This document shows positions 53,973 through 63,879 of a DNA stretch of 64,000 nucleotides, in pieces (the first letter of the stretch is position 1; every line of letters begins with the position of its first letter). The notes beneath the pieces were generated by a model. The model saw only the letters and a list, made by a program, of their open reading frames with translations, made no database searches and was not told where the DNA came from. A program made the translations under genes and the position numbers. The stretch comes from Streptomyces capitiformicae (lineage in GTDB: Bacteria > Actinomycetota > Actinomycetes > Streptomycetales > Streptomycetaceae): NCBI RefSeq assembly GCF_002214185.1, contig NZ_CP022161.1:5091486-5155485 (forward strand), given 5' to 3'.

Positions 53973-55130
53973 TCAACTCACGGTGACCGCTGGCTCCCCC
54001 GACGCGACGCCGTCCTTCTCCATCTGCTCGGCGATCTTCATCGCCTCGTCGATGAGGGTCTCCACGATCTTCGACTCGGGGACGGTCCTGATGACCTCAC
54101 CCTTCACGAAGATCTGCCCCTTACCGTTGCCGGAGGCGACCCCCAGGTCCGCCTCGCGCGCCTCTCCCGGCCCGTTGACGACGCAGCCCATGACCGCGAC
54201 CCGCAACGGAACCTCCATGCCCTCAAGACCGGCGGTCACCTCGTCCGCCAGCCGGTACACATCGACCTGGGCCCGCCCGCACGACGGACACGACACGATC
54301 TCCAGCCTCCGCTGCCGCAGATTCAGCGACTCGAGGATCTGGATGCCGACCTTGACCTCCTCGGCGGGCGGGGCGCTCAACGAGACCCGGATCGTGTCGC
54401 CGATCCCCTCGCTGAGCAGCGCCCCGAAGGCGACGGCGGACTTGATGGTCCCCTGGAAGGCGGGACCGGCCTCGGTCACCCCCAGATGCAGGGGGTAGTC
54501 GCACTGAGCCGCCAACTGCCGGTACGCCTCGATCATCACGACCGGGTCGTTGTGCTTGACGGAGATCTTGATGTCCCGGAAGTCGTGCTCCTCGAAGAGC
54601 GACGCCTCCCACAGCGCGGACTCCACCAGCGCCTCGGGGGTCGCCTTGCCGTACTTCCGCAGGAGCCGCTTGTCGAGCGAGCCGGCGTTGACCCCGATCC
54701 GGATGGGGGTCCCGTGCTCCTTCGCGGCCCGCGCGATCTCCTTGACCTTGTCGTCGAACTGCTTGATGTTCCCGGGGTTCACCCGCACCGCGGCACAGCC
54801 GGCCTCGATCGCCGCGAACACGTACTTCGGCTGGAAGTGGATGTCCGCGATCACCGGGATCTGTGACTTGGCGGCGATGGTGGCGAGCGCGTCCGCGTCG
54901 TCCTGCGTGGGGCAGGCGACCCGGACGATCTGGCAGCCGGACGCGGTGAGTTCCGCGATCTGCTGCAACGTGGCGCCGACGTCCGACGTGCGGGTCGTCG
55001 TCATCGACTGCACGGATACGGGGGCCCCGCCACCGACGGCCACCGGCCCGACCTGGATCAACCGCGACAGTCGGCGCTCCGCGACCGGCCGGGCGGGTAC
55101 GGCGGGAACGCCCAGGGATACGGCGGTCAT
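53973..55130 (-). CDS. ispG: 4-Hydroxy-3-methylbut-2-enyl diphosphate synthase (IspG/GcpE)
   Basis: 385 residues. [15 protein letters not shown] at the start, [25 protein letters not shown], and the 4Fe-4S cysteines in [11 protein letters not shown] and [11 protein letters not shown]. It converts MEcPP to HMBPP in the MEP pathway. ATG at 55130 sits 4 bases after the hpnH stop with GAGGG upstream, so the genes are co-translated. As with dxs, this is probably an operon-specific second copy. Confidence 0.96.
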   Translation of the reverse strand: MTAVSLGVPAVPARPVAERRLSRLIQVGPVAVGGGAPVSVQSMTTTRTSDVGATLQQIAELTASGCQIVRVACPTQDDADALATIAAKSQIPVIADIHFQPKYVFAAIEAGCAAVRVNPGNIKQFDDKVKEIARAAKEHGTPIRIGVNAGSLDKRLLRKYGKATPEALVESALWEASLFEEHDFRDIKISVKHNDPVVMIEAYRQLAAQCDYPLHLGVTEAGPAFQGTIKSAVAFGALLSEGIGDTIRVSLSAPPAEEVKVGIQILESLNLRQRRLEIVSCPSCGRAQVDVYRLADEVTAGLEGMEVPLRVAVMGCVVNGPGEAREADLGVASGNGKGQIFVKGEVIRTVPESKIVETLIDEAMKIAEQMEKDGVASGEPAVTVS

Positions 55131-55134
55131 GACA

Positions 55135-56166
55135 TCACCCTCGGTTCCCGTGGTTCCCGGACACCGTCTCACGCAGGGCGCGCAGGGACTCCTTCAGCGA
55201 TCCCGTGGTGGCGAGGACGGCGGTCGGCTCATAGCCGCAGTGCGCCATGCAGTTGGCGCAGCGCGGGTCCCTGCCGCGTCCGTACGCGTCCCAGTCGGTG
55301 TCCTCGATCAGCTCCCGGTACGTCGGGACGTACCCGTCGCTCATCAGGTAGCAGGGCTTCTGCCAGCCGAAGAGCGAGTAGTTCGGGATCGCCCACGCCG
55401 TGCAGGGGAAGTCGACCTTGCCCTCCAGGAAGTCGAGGAACAAGGGCGAGTGGTTGAGCCGCCAGCGCCGCCGGTTGCCGCCCGCGAAGGCCTTCCTGAA
55501 CAGCTCGCGGGTCTGCTCGACACCGAGGAAGTGCTCCTGGTCGGGAGCCTTCTCGTAGGCATAGGCGGGGGAGATCATCATCTCGTCGACCTTGAGGTCG
55601 TCGTTGAGGTAGTTGAGGACCTCGATGACGGTCTGCGGGGTGTCGGTGTTGAAGAAGGTCGAGTTGGTGGTCACCCGGAAGCCGCGCCGCTTGGCCTCCT
55701 TGATGGCCGCCACGGCCTCGTCGAAGACCCCCTCCTTCGCCACCGACTCGTCGTGCCGCTCCCGCAGTCCGTCGATGTGCACGGCGAACGCGAAGTACGG
55801 CGACGGCTTGAACTTGTCCATCTTCTTGCGCAGCAACAGCGCGTTGGTGCACAGGAAGACGTATTTCCTCCTGGCCACCAACTGCCGGACGATCTCATCG
55901 ATCTGAGGGTGCATCAGGGGCTCGCCGCCGGCGATCGACACCATCGGCGCACCGGACTCCAGAACGGCGCCCACGGCCTGCGCCACCGGCATGCGCTGCT
56001 TGAGCACGCCCGCCGGATGCTGGATCTTGCCGCAGCCCTCACACTTCAGATTGCAGGCGTAGAGCGGTTCCAACTCGACGATCAGCGGAAACTTGTCCCT
56101 CTTGCGGAGCTTCTGTTCAGCGAGATACGTCGCCACCTTGATGGACTGGCGGAGTGGCATGGCCAT
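55135..56166 (-). CDS. hpnH: Radical-SAM adenosyl hopene transferase
   Basis: 343 residues. The radical-SAM cluster CNLKCEGC (about 38-45) is followed by [18 protein letters not shown], and C-terminal cysteines in [14 protein letters not shown]. HpnH joins adenosine to diploptene to build C35 hopanoids. ATG at 56166 follows AGGAGG; an ATG at 56160 is internal. It begins just after the hpnG stop at 56172, typical for the operon. Confidence 0.96.
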   Translation of the reverse strand: MAMPLRQSIKVATYLAEQKLRKRDKFPLIVELEPLYACNLKCEGCGKIQHPAGVLKQRMPVAQAVGAVLESGAPMVSIAGGEPLMHPQIDEIVRQLVARRKYVFLCTNALLLRKKMDKFKPSPYFAFAVHIDGLRERHDESVAKEGVFDEAVAAIKEAKRRGFRVTTNSTFFNTDTPQTVIEVLNYLNDDLKVDEMMISPAYAYEKAPDQEHFLGVEQTRELFRKAFAGGNRRRWRLNHSPLFLDFLEGKVDFPCTAWAIPNYSLFGWQKPCYLMSDGYVPTYRELIEDTDWDAYGRGRDPRCANCMAHCGYEPTAVLATTGSLKESLRALRETVSGNHGNRG

Positions 56167-56171
56167 CTGGC

Positions 56172-56816
56172 TCACCTCCTGGGGAGCAGCAAAGAACGGT
56201 GCCATTCGTAGTAAGCGGGAAGAACGGCATGAAGAACGAGGAAAGCTGATATTCCACCGCGCACCGTGCCGATCCGGACCAGTTCATGTTCTGGGGCGTC
56301 CACGACCACCCGGACGGCGGCAACCGGACGTCTGCCCGATCTCATGGCGGCGTGGAGGGTGACCGCCGACTCCATGTCGACCGCGATCGCGCCGGTCGCG
56401 AACAGATCCGAGCGTTCCTGACCGCGTACGACGTGATCGGATCCGGTGAGCGGGCCGGTGTGGACCGTGCGCCCGGGCACGGCCCGCATCAGCTCCTTGA
56501 CCAGCCGTTCGGTGCCCACGCACGGCGTGACGATGCCGCCGGGGCCCCGGGTCTCCTCGGCGACCACCAGGTCACCGGGGTGCATCCCGGGGGAGAGCCC
56601 CGCGCAGAAGCCGGTGGCCAGCACGGCCGCGTCGGCGAGGGCGGAATCGCTGAGCAGCCGGGTCACGGCCCGCTCGGCGGCCTTCGGACCCATGCCGGTC
56701 CGCAGGACGGTGACCGGGCCCCCGGCAGAGCCCCGGTCGCCGCTGCGCAGGGCGAGCCGCTCGATGCCGAGCGCGCACGCGATCAGCAGCGGGGCCGGGG
56801 CGGAGGCCGTGGCCAT
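56172..56816 (-). CDS. hpnG: Adenosylhopane nucleosidase/phosphorylase
   Basis: 214 residues of the purine nucleoside phosphorylase/nucleosidase fold: LRTGMGPKAAERAV, TGFCAGLSPGMHPGDLVVAE and the substrate-binding VDMESA. HpnG removes adenine from adenosylhopane, giving ribosylhopane. The ATG overlaps the shc stop by one base (TGATG), so translation is coupled. Confidence 0.93.
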   Translation of the reverse strand: MATASAPAPLLIACALGIERLALRSGDRGSAGGPVTVLRTGMGPKAAERAVTRLLSDSALADAAVLATGFCAGLSPGMHPGDLVVAEETRGPGGIVTPCVGTERLVKELMRAVPGRTVHTGPLTGSDHVVRGQERSDLFATGAIAVDMESAVTLHAAMRSGRRPVAAVRVVVDAPEHELVRIGTVRGGISAFLVLHAVLPAYYEWHRSLLLPRR

Positions 56817-58810
56817 CAGCTTCCCTTGGCTTTCAGGACGGCCGGTTCGCCGTTGACGTACCGGCCGAGCGCGGTGAGCGGGAACACCTGCCGGTAGAGG
56901 TGATAGTTGATCGAGAAGTCCCAGGGGAAGCCGGTCCCGGTGAAGTACGGCTCGTCCCAACCGCCGTCGTCCCGCTGGCTCTGGGCGAGCCACTCGATGC
57001 CGCGTTCGGTGGCCTTGGAGTCCCGCTCCCCCGCCGCCAGCAGCGCGAGCAGGGCCCACGCGGTCTGGGAGGCGGTGGAGGCGCCCTTGCCGCCCCACTC
57101 GGCGGCATCGCGGTAGGAGCGCAGGTCCTCGCCCCAGCCGCCGTCGTCGTTCTGCACGGTCTCCAGCCAGGCCACGGACCGGCGGATCGCGGGGTGCGCG
57201 GCGGGCAGCCCGGCGGTCACGAGTGCCGGCACCACCGACCCGGTTCCGTAGACGTAGTTGACGCCCCAGCGGCCGAACCACGAGCCGTTCGGCTCCTGTT
57301 CGGCGAGCAGCCATTCGATGCCCCGCCGGGTGCGCGGGTCGTGGGACAGGCCCTCGACCGCGAGCATCTCCACCACATGGGCGGTGACATCGGCGGACGG
57401 GGGGTCGATGACCTCGCCGAAGTCGCAGAACGGCAGCCGGTTGGGGAACGAGCTGGTGTTGTCGACGTCGAAGGCTCCCCACGCCCCGTTCCTCGACTGC
57501 ATCCCGAGGTTCCAGCGCACCCCGCGCCGGACGGCCTTCTCGACGCGCTCCGGGTCGGGGTGCCTGACCCGGCGCAGCGCGAGAACGACCTCGGCGGTGT
57601 CGTCGATGTCGGGGTAGTTGTCGTTGTGGAACTCGAACGCCCAGCCGCCCGGCGGCAGTTGGGGCCGCCGCACCGCCCAGTCCCCGGGTCGGACGACCTC
57701 CTCGCCGAGCATCCAGTCGGCGGCCTTGACGAGCTGAGGGTGATCGGCGGGCAGGCCGGCGTCGGCGAGGGCGATGGTCGCGAGGCAGGTGTCCCACACC
57801 GGGGACTGGCAGGCCTCGATCATCCGGGCCCCGTCCTCGCGCCACACGGCGAACCGGTCGAGGGACTCCAACCCGGCCCGCATCACGGGGTGCAGAAGGT
57901 CGTAGCCGAGGAGGTGCAGCGCGATGAGCGAGTACACGGCCGGGGGCTGGATACCACCCCAGCAGCCGTCGTTCTCCTGCCGCTCGATGATCCAGCGGGC
58001 CGCGCTGTTCATGGCGGCCTTGCGCAACCGCTTCAGCGCGATCTTGCGATAGCCGTGCAGCAGCTTGTCGAGCCGCTGGAAGGCGCCTTCCCAAGTCATC
58101 GGCGGATCAAGGGGTTTGGGCGGGTTGGGCCGGGCCGGGTCGGTGTGCAGCTCGTCGAGCGGGAACGGCGCGGGCCGTACCGGGCGCTTCGCCGAGACGA
58201 CGGTCAGCGGGACGATCGTCTGGCGAGCCCAGCACCCGAAGTCGTAGATGTTCAGCGGCATCCACTTCGGGAAGTAGACGATCTCCGGAGGCATGTCCGG
58301 CAGGTCGTCCCACTTCCACCAGCCGAACAGCGCCAGCCAGATCCGGGTGAAGACCCGGGCGGCGGCGATCCCGCCCCGCTCCCGGATCCACGCGGACGCC
58401 TTCGCCATGTGCGGCTCGTCCGGGGCGTCCCCCGCCAGCCGCAGCGCGACGTACGCCTCGATGGTGGCGGAGAGTTCGCCCGGCCCGCCGTAGAAGGTGG
58501 GCCAGGTGCCGTCGGCGCGCTGCTCGCCTCTGATGAACAGCGCGGCGGCCCGCGTGGTCTTCTCGTCGCGAATGCCCAGGAACTGACGGAGCAGCAGGTC
58601 CTCGGCGTCCATGGTGACGTTGGTCTCCAGGTCGCCCTTCCACCAGCCCTGGGCGTCCTGCCGTGCGAGCAGGAAATCGGTGGCACGCCGTATGGCGTGC
58701 GCGGCGGCATCCTGGACCCCTGCCGCCATGGGGGTGTCGGTGTCGGTTTCGCTGGCCGAGGCAGCGCGGGGCGGCAGTGCCCCGGTGCTTCCATCGGTCG
58801 TCGCTGTCAT
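56816..58810 (-). CDS. shc: Squalene-hopene cyclase
   Basis: 664 residues. The catalytic DxDD motif is in YPDIDDTAEV; several QW repeats are visible (QDAQGWWKGDLE, QENDGCWGG, NGAWGAF, DDGGWGEDL, DDGGWDEPYF). It cyclises squalene to hopene and diplopterol at the membrane. ATG at 58810 has AAGGGGAA upstream; about 20 residues of low-complexity Thr/Ala sequence precede the conserved fold. Confidence 0.97.
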   Translation of the reverse strand: MTATTDGSTGALPPRAASASETDTDTPMAAGVQDAAAHAIRRATDFLLARQDAQGWWKGDLETNVTMDAEDLLLRQFLGIRDEKTTRAAALFIRGEQRADGTWPTFYGGPGELSATIEAYVALRLAGDAPDEPHMAKASAWIRERGGIAAARVFTRIWLALFGWWKWDDLPDMPPEIVYFPKWMPLNIYDFGCWARQTIVPLTVVSAKRPVRPAPFPLDELHTDPARPNPPKPLDPPMTWEGAFQRLDKLLHGYRKIALKRLRKAAMNSAARWIIERQENDGCWGGIQPPAVYSLIALHLLGYDLLHPVMRAGLESLDRFAVWREDGARMIEACQSPVWDTCLATIALADAGLPADHPQLVKAADWMLGEEVVRPGDWAVRRPQLPPGGWAFEFHNDNYPDIDDTAEVVLALRRVRHPDPERVEKAVRRGVRWNLGMQSRNGAWGAFDVDNTSSFPNRLPFCDFGEVIDPPSADVTAHVVEMLAVEGLSHDPRTRRGIEWLLAEQEPNGSWFGRWGVNYVYGTGSVVPALVTAGLPAAHPAIRRSVAWLETVQNDDGGWGEDLRSYRDAAEWGGKGASTASQTAWALLALLAAGERDSKATERGIEWLAQSQRDDGGWDEPYFTGTGFPWDFSINYHLYRQVFPLTALGRYVNGEPAVLKAKGS

Positions 58811-58946
58811 GGCTTCCCCTTCGTGCAGTGGACGGATCTCTCTGCGGTGGGTCAGCCGTCGGCCGGTGTGCATCCGGTGACAGCACCGGCCGGCGACTAC
58901 GCGAGGCCTATTCGACCGATGACGACGTTTCGTCGGTCGATGGCGA

Positions 58947-60092
58947 TCATCTCTTCCGTACGACGACGAAGTCGGCCAGCGCCGCGAACTGGTCCCGCAC
59001 GTACTCGGGCATCCGGATCGAGTCCAGCGCCTCGATGGCGATGGTGTGCTGGCGGCGCGCCTCCTCGGCGGTCCAGTCCCGGCCGCCCGCCTCCTCGATG
59101 AGAGCGGCGCGCGCGGCGAACTCCTCCTCGGAGAAGTTCGCGAAGTCGCTGCTCTTGGCGTCGGCGGCAAGGAGTTCACCGAGCCGCTCGGAGGCCTGGC
59201 CCCCCGCGGCGAGCGCGGCCACGACCGGCAGGGACTTCTTGCGCTGGCGCAGATCGCTCCACGTCTGCTTGCCCGTGGCCACCGGGTCGCCCCAGATGCC
59301 CAGCAGGTCGTCGACGGCCTGGAAGGCGAGGCCGAGGTGGTAGCCGTACTTCTCCAGCGTGTCGGCCGTGTGGTCGTCCGCGCCGCCGAGGACCGCTCCG
59401 ATGGAGCAGGCGCAGGCGAGCAGGGCGCCGGTCTTGTTGCCCTCCATCTCCAGGCACTCCTCGACGGTGACCCGCTCCCGGTGCTCGTAGGAGATGTCCT
59501 GGGCCTGTCCGTCGATGAGTGCGCGCGTCGCGGTGGTGACGCGGCGGGTGGCGCGGGCCGCCTCCGCGGTGCCGAGTTCGAGGAGGATCTCGTTGGCGAG
59601 GACCATCAGGGCGTCGCCGACGAGGATGGCCTGGGCGGGGTCGTACGCCTTCCACACGGTGTCGCGGTGGCGGCGCTGTTCGTCGCCGTCCATCAGGTCG
59701 TCGTGCAGCAGCGAGAAGTTGTGCACCAGCTCCACCGCGACCGCGCCGGGGATGCCGACCTCGGGTGCGGCGCCGGTGACCTCGGCGGACATCACGGCGA
59801 GCGCGGGACGCACGGCCTTGCCGCCGTCGCCGTCGGCCGGGTTGCCGTGGGCGTCGATCCAGCCGAAGTGGTAGGCGGCGACGGTGTTCATGGGGGGCGC
59901 AAGCCGTTCGATGGCCGCCCGCAGCACGGGTGTGGCCAGGGTCCGCCCGCGCTCCAGGAGCGCGGTCACGTCCACCGCTGTCCTCCGAGCGGCCGCCTCG
60001 GCCGGGGGCACAGTGGGCACAGTATCTCCAGATGTCGATGTGTTCGCGGTGCCGGGAGTGCGGGATCCGGTCCTGTGCGCTTCGAGCGTCAC
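58947..60092 (-). CDS. Polyprenyl (farnesyl-type) diphosphate synthase of the hopanoid operon
   Basis: 381 residues. First aspartate-rich motif LLHDDLMDGD, second FQAVDDLLGIWGD, plus GKAVRPAL and KKSLP near the expected sites. The residues upstream of DDxxD are small enough for a C15 or longer product; FPP for squalene is the likely one. GTG start overlaps the hpnE stop by 4 bases (GTGA). It is the hopD-type gene seen in Streptomyces hopanoid clusters. Confidence 0.92.
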   Translation of the reverse strand: MTLEAHRTGSRTPGTANTSTSGDTVPTVPPAEAAARRTAVDVTALLERGRTLATPVLRAAIERLAPPMNTVAAYHFGWIDAHGNPADGDGGKAVRPALAVMSAEVTGAAPEVGIPGAVAVELVHNFSLLHDDLMDGDEQRRHRDTVWKAYDPAQAILVGDALMVLANEILLELGTAEAARATRRVTTATRALIDGQAQDISYEHRERVTVEECLEMEGNKTGALLACACSIGAVLGGADDHTADTLEKYGYHLGLAFQAVDDLLGIWGDPVATGKQTWSDLRQRKKSLPVVAALAAGGQASERLGELLAADAKSSDFANFSEEEFAARAALIEEAGGRDWTAEEARRQHTIAIEALDSIRMPEYVRDQFAALADFVVVRKR

Positions 60093-61513
60093 GCCGCCTC
60101 CTCATAGGCGAAGAGGTGGTCTCGGGGCCGGCCCAGGGCGCCGAGCGCGGCGTCCGCCGCACTGACACCGCTGCGGACCGCACTCTCCATGGTCGCGGGC
60201 CACCCGGTGGCGGTCCACGCTCCGGCCAGGTACAGGCCGGGTGCCTTGGTGCGGGCGCCGGGCCTGAGCCGTCCGACGCCGGGGGTGGGGGCGAACGTCG
60301 CGGTGCGCTCCCGGGTCACGAAGAAGTCCCGCACGTGCGCGCCCCGCGCGTGGGGCAACAGCCGCTCCAGCTCCGGCAGATACCGCTCACGCAGTACGGA
60401 CACGGGTGCGTCGATCTCGTCCTGCGCGGCCGACTGCGACAGCGCCAGGTACTGGCCCTCGGTCAGCCCGGACGCCTCGGTCCGGTCGAAGACCCACTGC
60501 ACCGGGGAGCCGAGCGCCGCGAAGAACGGCCGCCGGAGCACCTTCCGGTCGTACACCACATGGACGTTGAGGATCGGCGCGGTACCGATCTCCAGCAGCC
60601 GCTCGGGGTGGTCGAGCGCCCCCTCCGGGAGCAGGTCGTACGCCTCGCGCTGCGGTACGGCGAGGACGACCGCGTCGGTGTCGAGGCTCTCGCCGGGAAC
60701 CTGGACCGCCCAATTCCCGTTGCCCTGGGGGGAGATGGAGGTGACGCGGGTACGGAGTTCGGTACGGACGCCCGCCGAGTCGAGCGCCTTGCGGGCCAGC
60801 CGGTCGTGCAGTTCACCCAGCGGGACATGGGCCCAGCCGATGTCGGCCGCGCCCGGATCGGACAGCAGACCCGTCTTGAACACCATAGCGGCGAGCCCGA
60901 GGGAAGCGTCCCCGGCCACCGCGTTGAGGGTGGCGACCCCCACGAGGTCCCACAGCGCCTCGACGGCACGCGCCGACTGACCGCGCTCGGCCAGCCAGCC
61001 GCCGAAGTCCCGCTCGTCCAGCGTGGGATCCGCGAGGTCCAGTGCCTTGAGCGCCAATGCGGCACGCCCCACTTTGGCGCGCTCGGCGAGCGAGAGATGG
61101 GGGTACGTGGCCAGGCTGCGCCCCAGATGCAGGGGTACGGGCAGTGCGTCGCGCCGCAGTCTGCCGAGCCGTCGCCCGGGCCTGCCCTCGGCGTCGAGCA
61201 CCGGCACGTCGAGCCGGTCCTGCAGCGGGGCGAGCCCGGCCCCGTCGACGCGGTCGAGGAACCAGCGGTAGGCGGTGCAGCAGCGCAGATACACGTGCTG
61301 CCCGTTGTCGACGGTCAGGTTGCCGCGCTGGAAGGAGAAGGCGAGCCCGCCGAGCCGCGGCCGCCCCTCCAGAAGCGTGACCCGCACGCCGGCGTCGGCG
61401 AGCGCGAGCGCGGCGGTCATGCCCGCCAGGCCCCCGCCGACCACCACGGCCGTGCTGGGGCGGCCCGTGCTGTCCGCGTCCAACAGCCCCTCGGGCTGTG
61501 CGCCGTCGGTCAT
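60089..61513 (-). CDS. hpnE: Hydroxysqualene dehydroxylase (FAD-dependent)
   Basis: 474 residues. N-terminal dinucleotide motif VVVGGGLAGMTAALALAD, then LEGRPRLGGLAFSF and VDNGQHVYLRCC. The C-terminal FAD-site motif is APGLYLAGAWTATGWPATME. HpnE reduces hydroxysqualene to squalene, completing the HpnCDE route. ATG at 61513 follows GGGGAGGG. It lies about 140 bases after hpnD and overlaps the polyprenyl synthase gene start. Confidence 0.95.
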   Translation of the reverse strand: MTDGAQPEGLLDADSTGRPSTAVVVGGGLAGMTAALALADAGVRVTLLEGRPRLGGLAFSFQRGNLTVDNGQHVYLRCCTAYRWFLDRVDGAGLAPLQDRLDVPVLDAEGRPGRRLGRLRRDALPVPLHLGRSLATYPHLSLAERAKVGRAALALKALDLADPTLDERDFGGWLAERGQSARAVEALWDLVGVATLNAVAGDASLGLAAMVFKTGLLSDPGAADIGWAHVPLGELHDRLARKALDSAGVRTELRTRVTSISPQGNGNWAVQVPGESLDTDAVVLAVPQREAYDLLPEGALDHPERLLEIGTAPILNVHVVYDRKVLRRPFFAALGSPVQWVFDRTEASGLTEGQYLALSQSAAQDEIDAPVSVLRERYLPELERLLPHARGAHVRDFFVTRERTATFAPTPGVGRLRPGARTKAPGLYLAGAWTATGWPATMESAVRSGVSAADAALGALGRPRDHLFAYEEAA

Positions 61514-61649
61514 CGTGCACCCTCCCCTGCCGGTCGGCCGGGGTGAAGGATCGGTCCCCGGAAGGCCGTCGCAGTCAGGGACGCCCTCTTGGTGCGGAGG
61601 GTTGCGTACCACTTTTCCCCGTTGGAATGGCCTTGGGCCGGATTGTCCC

Positions 61650-62600
61650 TCACGCGCGCCTCCTGACGGTACGGCGCGACACATGCCGGGCGTCCAGACC
61701 GGACAGCCCGCGTACGGCGACGTAGGCCTTCTCGCGTCCGGGCAGCGAGACCCGGCCGCGCAGCACCGCTTCCGGCTCGCGCTCGATACGGTCCAGCAGT
61801 CGCCGGTAGATGCCGGCCATGGCGGCGACACAGGCTCCGCTGCGCCGGTCCAGCATCGGCAGCAGCCGGTAGCCCTCGGCGAACAGGGCACGGGCCCGGC
61901 GCACCTCGAAGTGCACCAGACCCGCGAAGTCGGAGTCGGCCGGCGGGAGCGGCCCGGTGAACCCGCCGGAGCAGCCGAACTTCGCGAGATCGTCGGCGGG
62001 CAGATAGACCCGCCCGCCCTGGGCGTCCTCGCGAACGTCCCTGAGAATGTTGGTGAGTTGAAGCGCGAGCCCGAGGGTGTCCGCGTACTCCGGCGCGCGT
62101 TCCGCACCACGCGCCCCACGTTCGATGCCGAAGACACCGAGCGAGAGCCGTCCGATGGTGCCCGCCACACAGCGGCAGTAGGCCTTCAGGTCGTCCCAGG
62201 TCTCGTAGGTCTCGCCGCGTACGTCCATCAGGACGCCGTCGATGAGTTCGTCGAGGGCGTCGAACGGGATCGGGAACCTCACCCCGGCGTGGGCCAGGGC
62301 CACCACGACCGGGTCCGTGTCGTCCTCGCCGACGGCGCCCTCACGGATCCGGGCGACCAGTGCCCGGGTCTCCTCCAGTCGGGCGGCCTTGACGTCGAGC
62401 GCGAGCGCGCCGTCGCCGATGTCGTCGACGCGCCGGGAGAACGCGTAGAGGGCGGACATCGCGCGACGCTTGGGCGTCGGCAGAAGCCTGATGCCGTAGG
62501 CGAAGTTACGGGCCTGCTGTCCGGTGACGGCCTCGCAGTAGCGGTAGGCGGCGAGTACCGGTGCGGACGCGTGTGGTTCCGACTCCACGGTCCGGATCAC
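61650..62600 (-). CDS. hpnD: Presqualene diphosphate synthase
   Basis: 316 residues of the squalene/phytoene synthase fold. Motifs are YAFSRRVDDIGD (first Asp-rich), DVRGETYETWDDLKAYC and LGLALQLTNILRDVREDAQGG (second Asp-rich), with GRVYLPADDL. HpnD condenses two FPP to presqualene diphosphate. GTG at 62600 overlaps the hpnC stop (GTGA). Confidence 0.95.
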   Translation of the reverse strand: MIRTVESEPHASAPVLAAYRYCEAVTGQQARNFAYGIRLLPTPKRRAMSALYAFSRRVDDIGDGALALDVKAARLEETRALVARIREGAVGEDDTDPVVVALAHAGVRFPIPFDALDELIDGVLMDVRGETYETWDDLKAYCRCVAGTIGRLSLGVFGIERGARGAERAPEYADTLGLALQLTNILRDVREDAQGGRVYLPADDLAKFGCSGGFTGPLPPADSDFAGLVHFEVRRARALFAEGYRLLPMLDRRSGACVAAMAGIYRRLLDRIEREPEAVLRGRVSLPGREKAYVAVRGLSGLDARHVSRRTVRRRA

Positions 62601-63499
62601 CCCTCTCCTCGCAGGGTCGCGCCCGCCTCATGCAGCAGCCGGAGCTTGCCGGGCTTGGGCGGGCCGGGAAGTACGTCGAACTCGGCGGCGGCGATCGCGT
62701 GGACGGCCGCCCTTCCTCCCGCCACGAAGCCCGCGAGGAGCAGCCTCAGCCTGCCGTGAACGCTACCCACGAGCGGGGTGCCCTCATTCAGGAGATTCCG
62801 GGCGCGTTCCGCCTCGTACGCGATCAGCGCGCGCACCGATGCACCGGCCGTGGGCGCGGCGAGATCCGCCTCCTGGACGTGAAAGCGCTTCATGTCCGCG
62901 GCGGGCAGATAGACGCGATCGCGGCCGAGGTCCTCGGTGACGTCCTGGAGGTGCTCGATGATCTGCAGCGCGGTGCAGATCGTGTCGGAGTGGCGGACCC
63001 GCTCGGGGGTCGTGGTGCCGGTGACGGCGAGTACCAGGTGGCCGACGGGGTTGGCCGACAGCTCGCAGTAGGCGAGCAGGTCGTCGTAGGTCTCGTACCG
63101 CTTGACCAGCTGGTCCTGGCGGTTGGCGGCGATCAGGGCGAGGAACGGCCCCGGGGCGAGGCAGTGGCGGCGGACGGTGTGCTGGAGTCTGCGCAGCAGC
63201 GGGTGGTTCGGGGTGGCGTCGAAGACCCTGTGGAGGTCGGCCTCGAAGGCGTCGAGGAGGAGGAGCCGGTCGTCGGCCTCCCGCGGGGAGACGCCCAGGA
63301 GGCGGGCGTCGGCGCCGCCGGGGGCGAGGTCGCCGTCGCCGATGTCGTCGACGAGGCGGGCGAAGCCGTAGACCGCCATGAGGTCGTCGCGCCAGGCCCG
63401 CGGCAGGAAGAACGGCGCGACGGGAAAGTTCTCGGCCGCGGCCTTGTCGAGGGTGTCGCGCTCCGGGTCACCGGTGCGCGCCGTCCCGGTTACGGTCAC
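62597..63499 (-). CDS. hpnC: Hydroxysqualene synthase
   Basis: 300 residues, paralogous to HpnD: FLPRAWRDDLMAVYGFARLV with LVDDIGD, YETYDDLLAYCELSANPVG, LQIIEHLQDVTEDLGRDRVY and AADMKRF. HpnC turns presqualene diphosphate into hydroxysqualene. GTG start at 63499 overlaps the stop of a 23-residue upstream ORF, so its translation may be coupled to that leader. Confidence 0.94.
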   Translation of the reverse strand: MTVTGTARTGDPERDTLDKAAAENFPVAPFFLPRAWRDDLMAVYGFARLVDDIGDGDLAPGGADARLLGVSPREADDRLLLLDAFEADLHRVFDATPNHPLLRRLQHTVRRHCLAPGPFLALIAANRQDQLVKRYETYDDLLAYCELSANPVGHLVLAVTGTTTPERVRHSDTICTALQIIEHLQDVTEDLGRDRVYLPAADMKRFHVQEADLAAPTAGASVRALIAYEAERARNLLNEGTPLVGSVHGRLRLLLAGFVAGGRAAVHAIAAAEFDVLPGPPKPGKLRLLHEAGATLRGEG

Positions 63500-63567
63500 C
63501 GCCCGTCACCCGGCACGGGGACGGCAGAAGCGTCTTCGAGCTGGGGAGTTTCCGTAGCCATGGCCAT
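63496..63567 (-). CDS. 23-residue leader ORF translationally coupled to hpnC
   Basis: An ATG at 63567 preceded by GGGAGA opens a short frame starting MAMATETPQLEDASAV and ending PGDGR, whose TGA overlaps the GTG of hpnC (GGTGACC). The good ribosome binding site and stop/start overlap suggest real translation. No Trp, His or other attenuator-like codon run is present, so coupling rather than attenuation is the likely role. It could instead be an N-terminal mis-start of hpnC, but it is in a different frame. Confidence 0.5.
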   Translation of the reverse strand: MAMATETPQLEDASAVPVPGDGR

Positions 63568-63879
63568 CACATCTCCCGTTCTACACTGCCGACCCAATAC
63601 GCACTATTTCGGACACGCCGCCCGGCGGTCGGCGCATGCGGCGGATGCCGGGTGACGCGCATTATGGACCCACTTGCCGTGATTCGGCACCGATACAGCT
63701 TACGTTGTACAGCGTGTCCCGCCCCGTCCGGGTGTCCTGCACATCACAAGAACACACCGATTGCCCCCAAGGCTCCCAGGGACACCGGTAGTTGGCGTTT
63801 CCTTGCGTTTCCTTGCACTTCCCTTTTCAGACTCCGGGCCCCGCCGGAGCAGTTCCGACAGGGCCCGGGACGCATCGGG
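63568..63879. other. Intergenic region with the hopanoid operon promoter
   Basis: About 312 bases before the hopanoid operon and after the ABC ATPase stop. It should hold the hpn operon promoter. A short direct repeat GCGTTTCCTTGCGTTTCCTT lies near 63796-63815. Inverted arms CCGGGCCC (63834-63841) and GGGCCCGG (63861-63868) could terminate the ABC gene. No coding frame was convincing. Confidence 0.55.
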
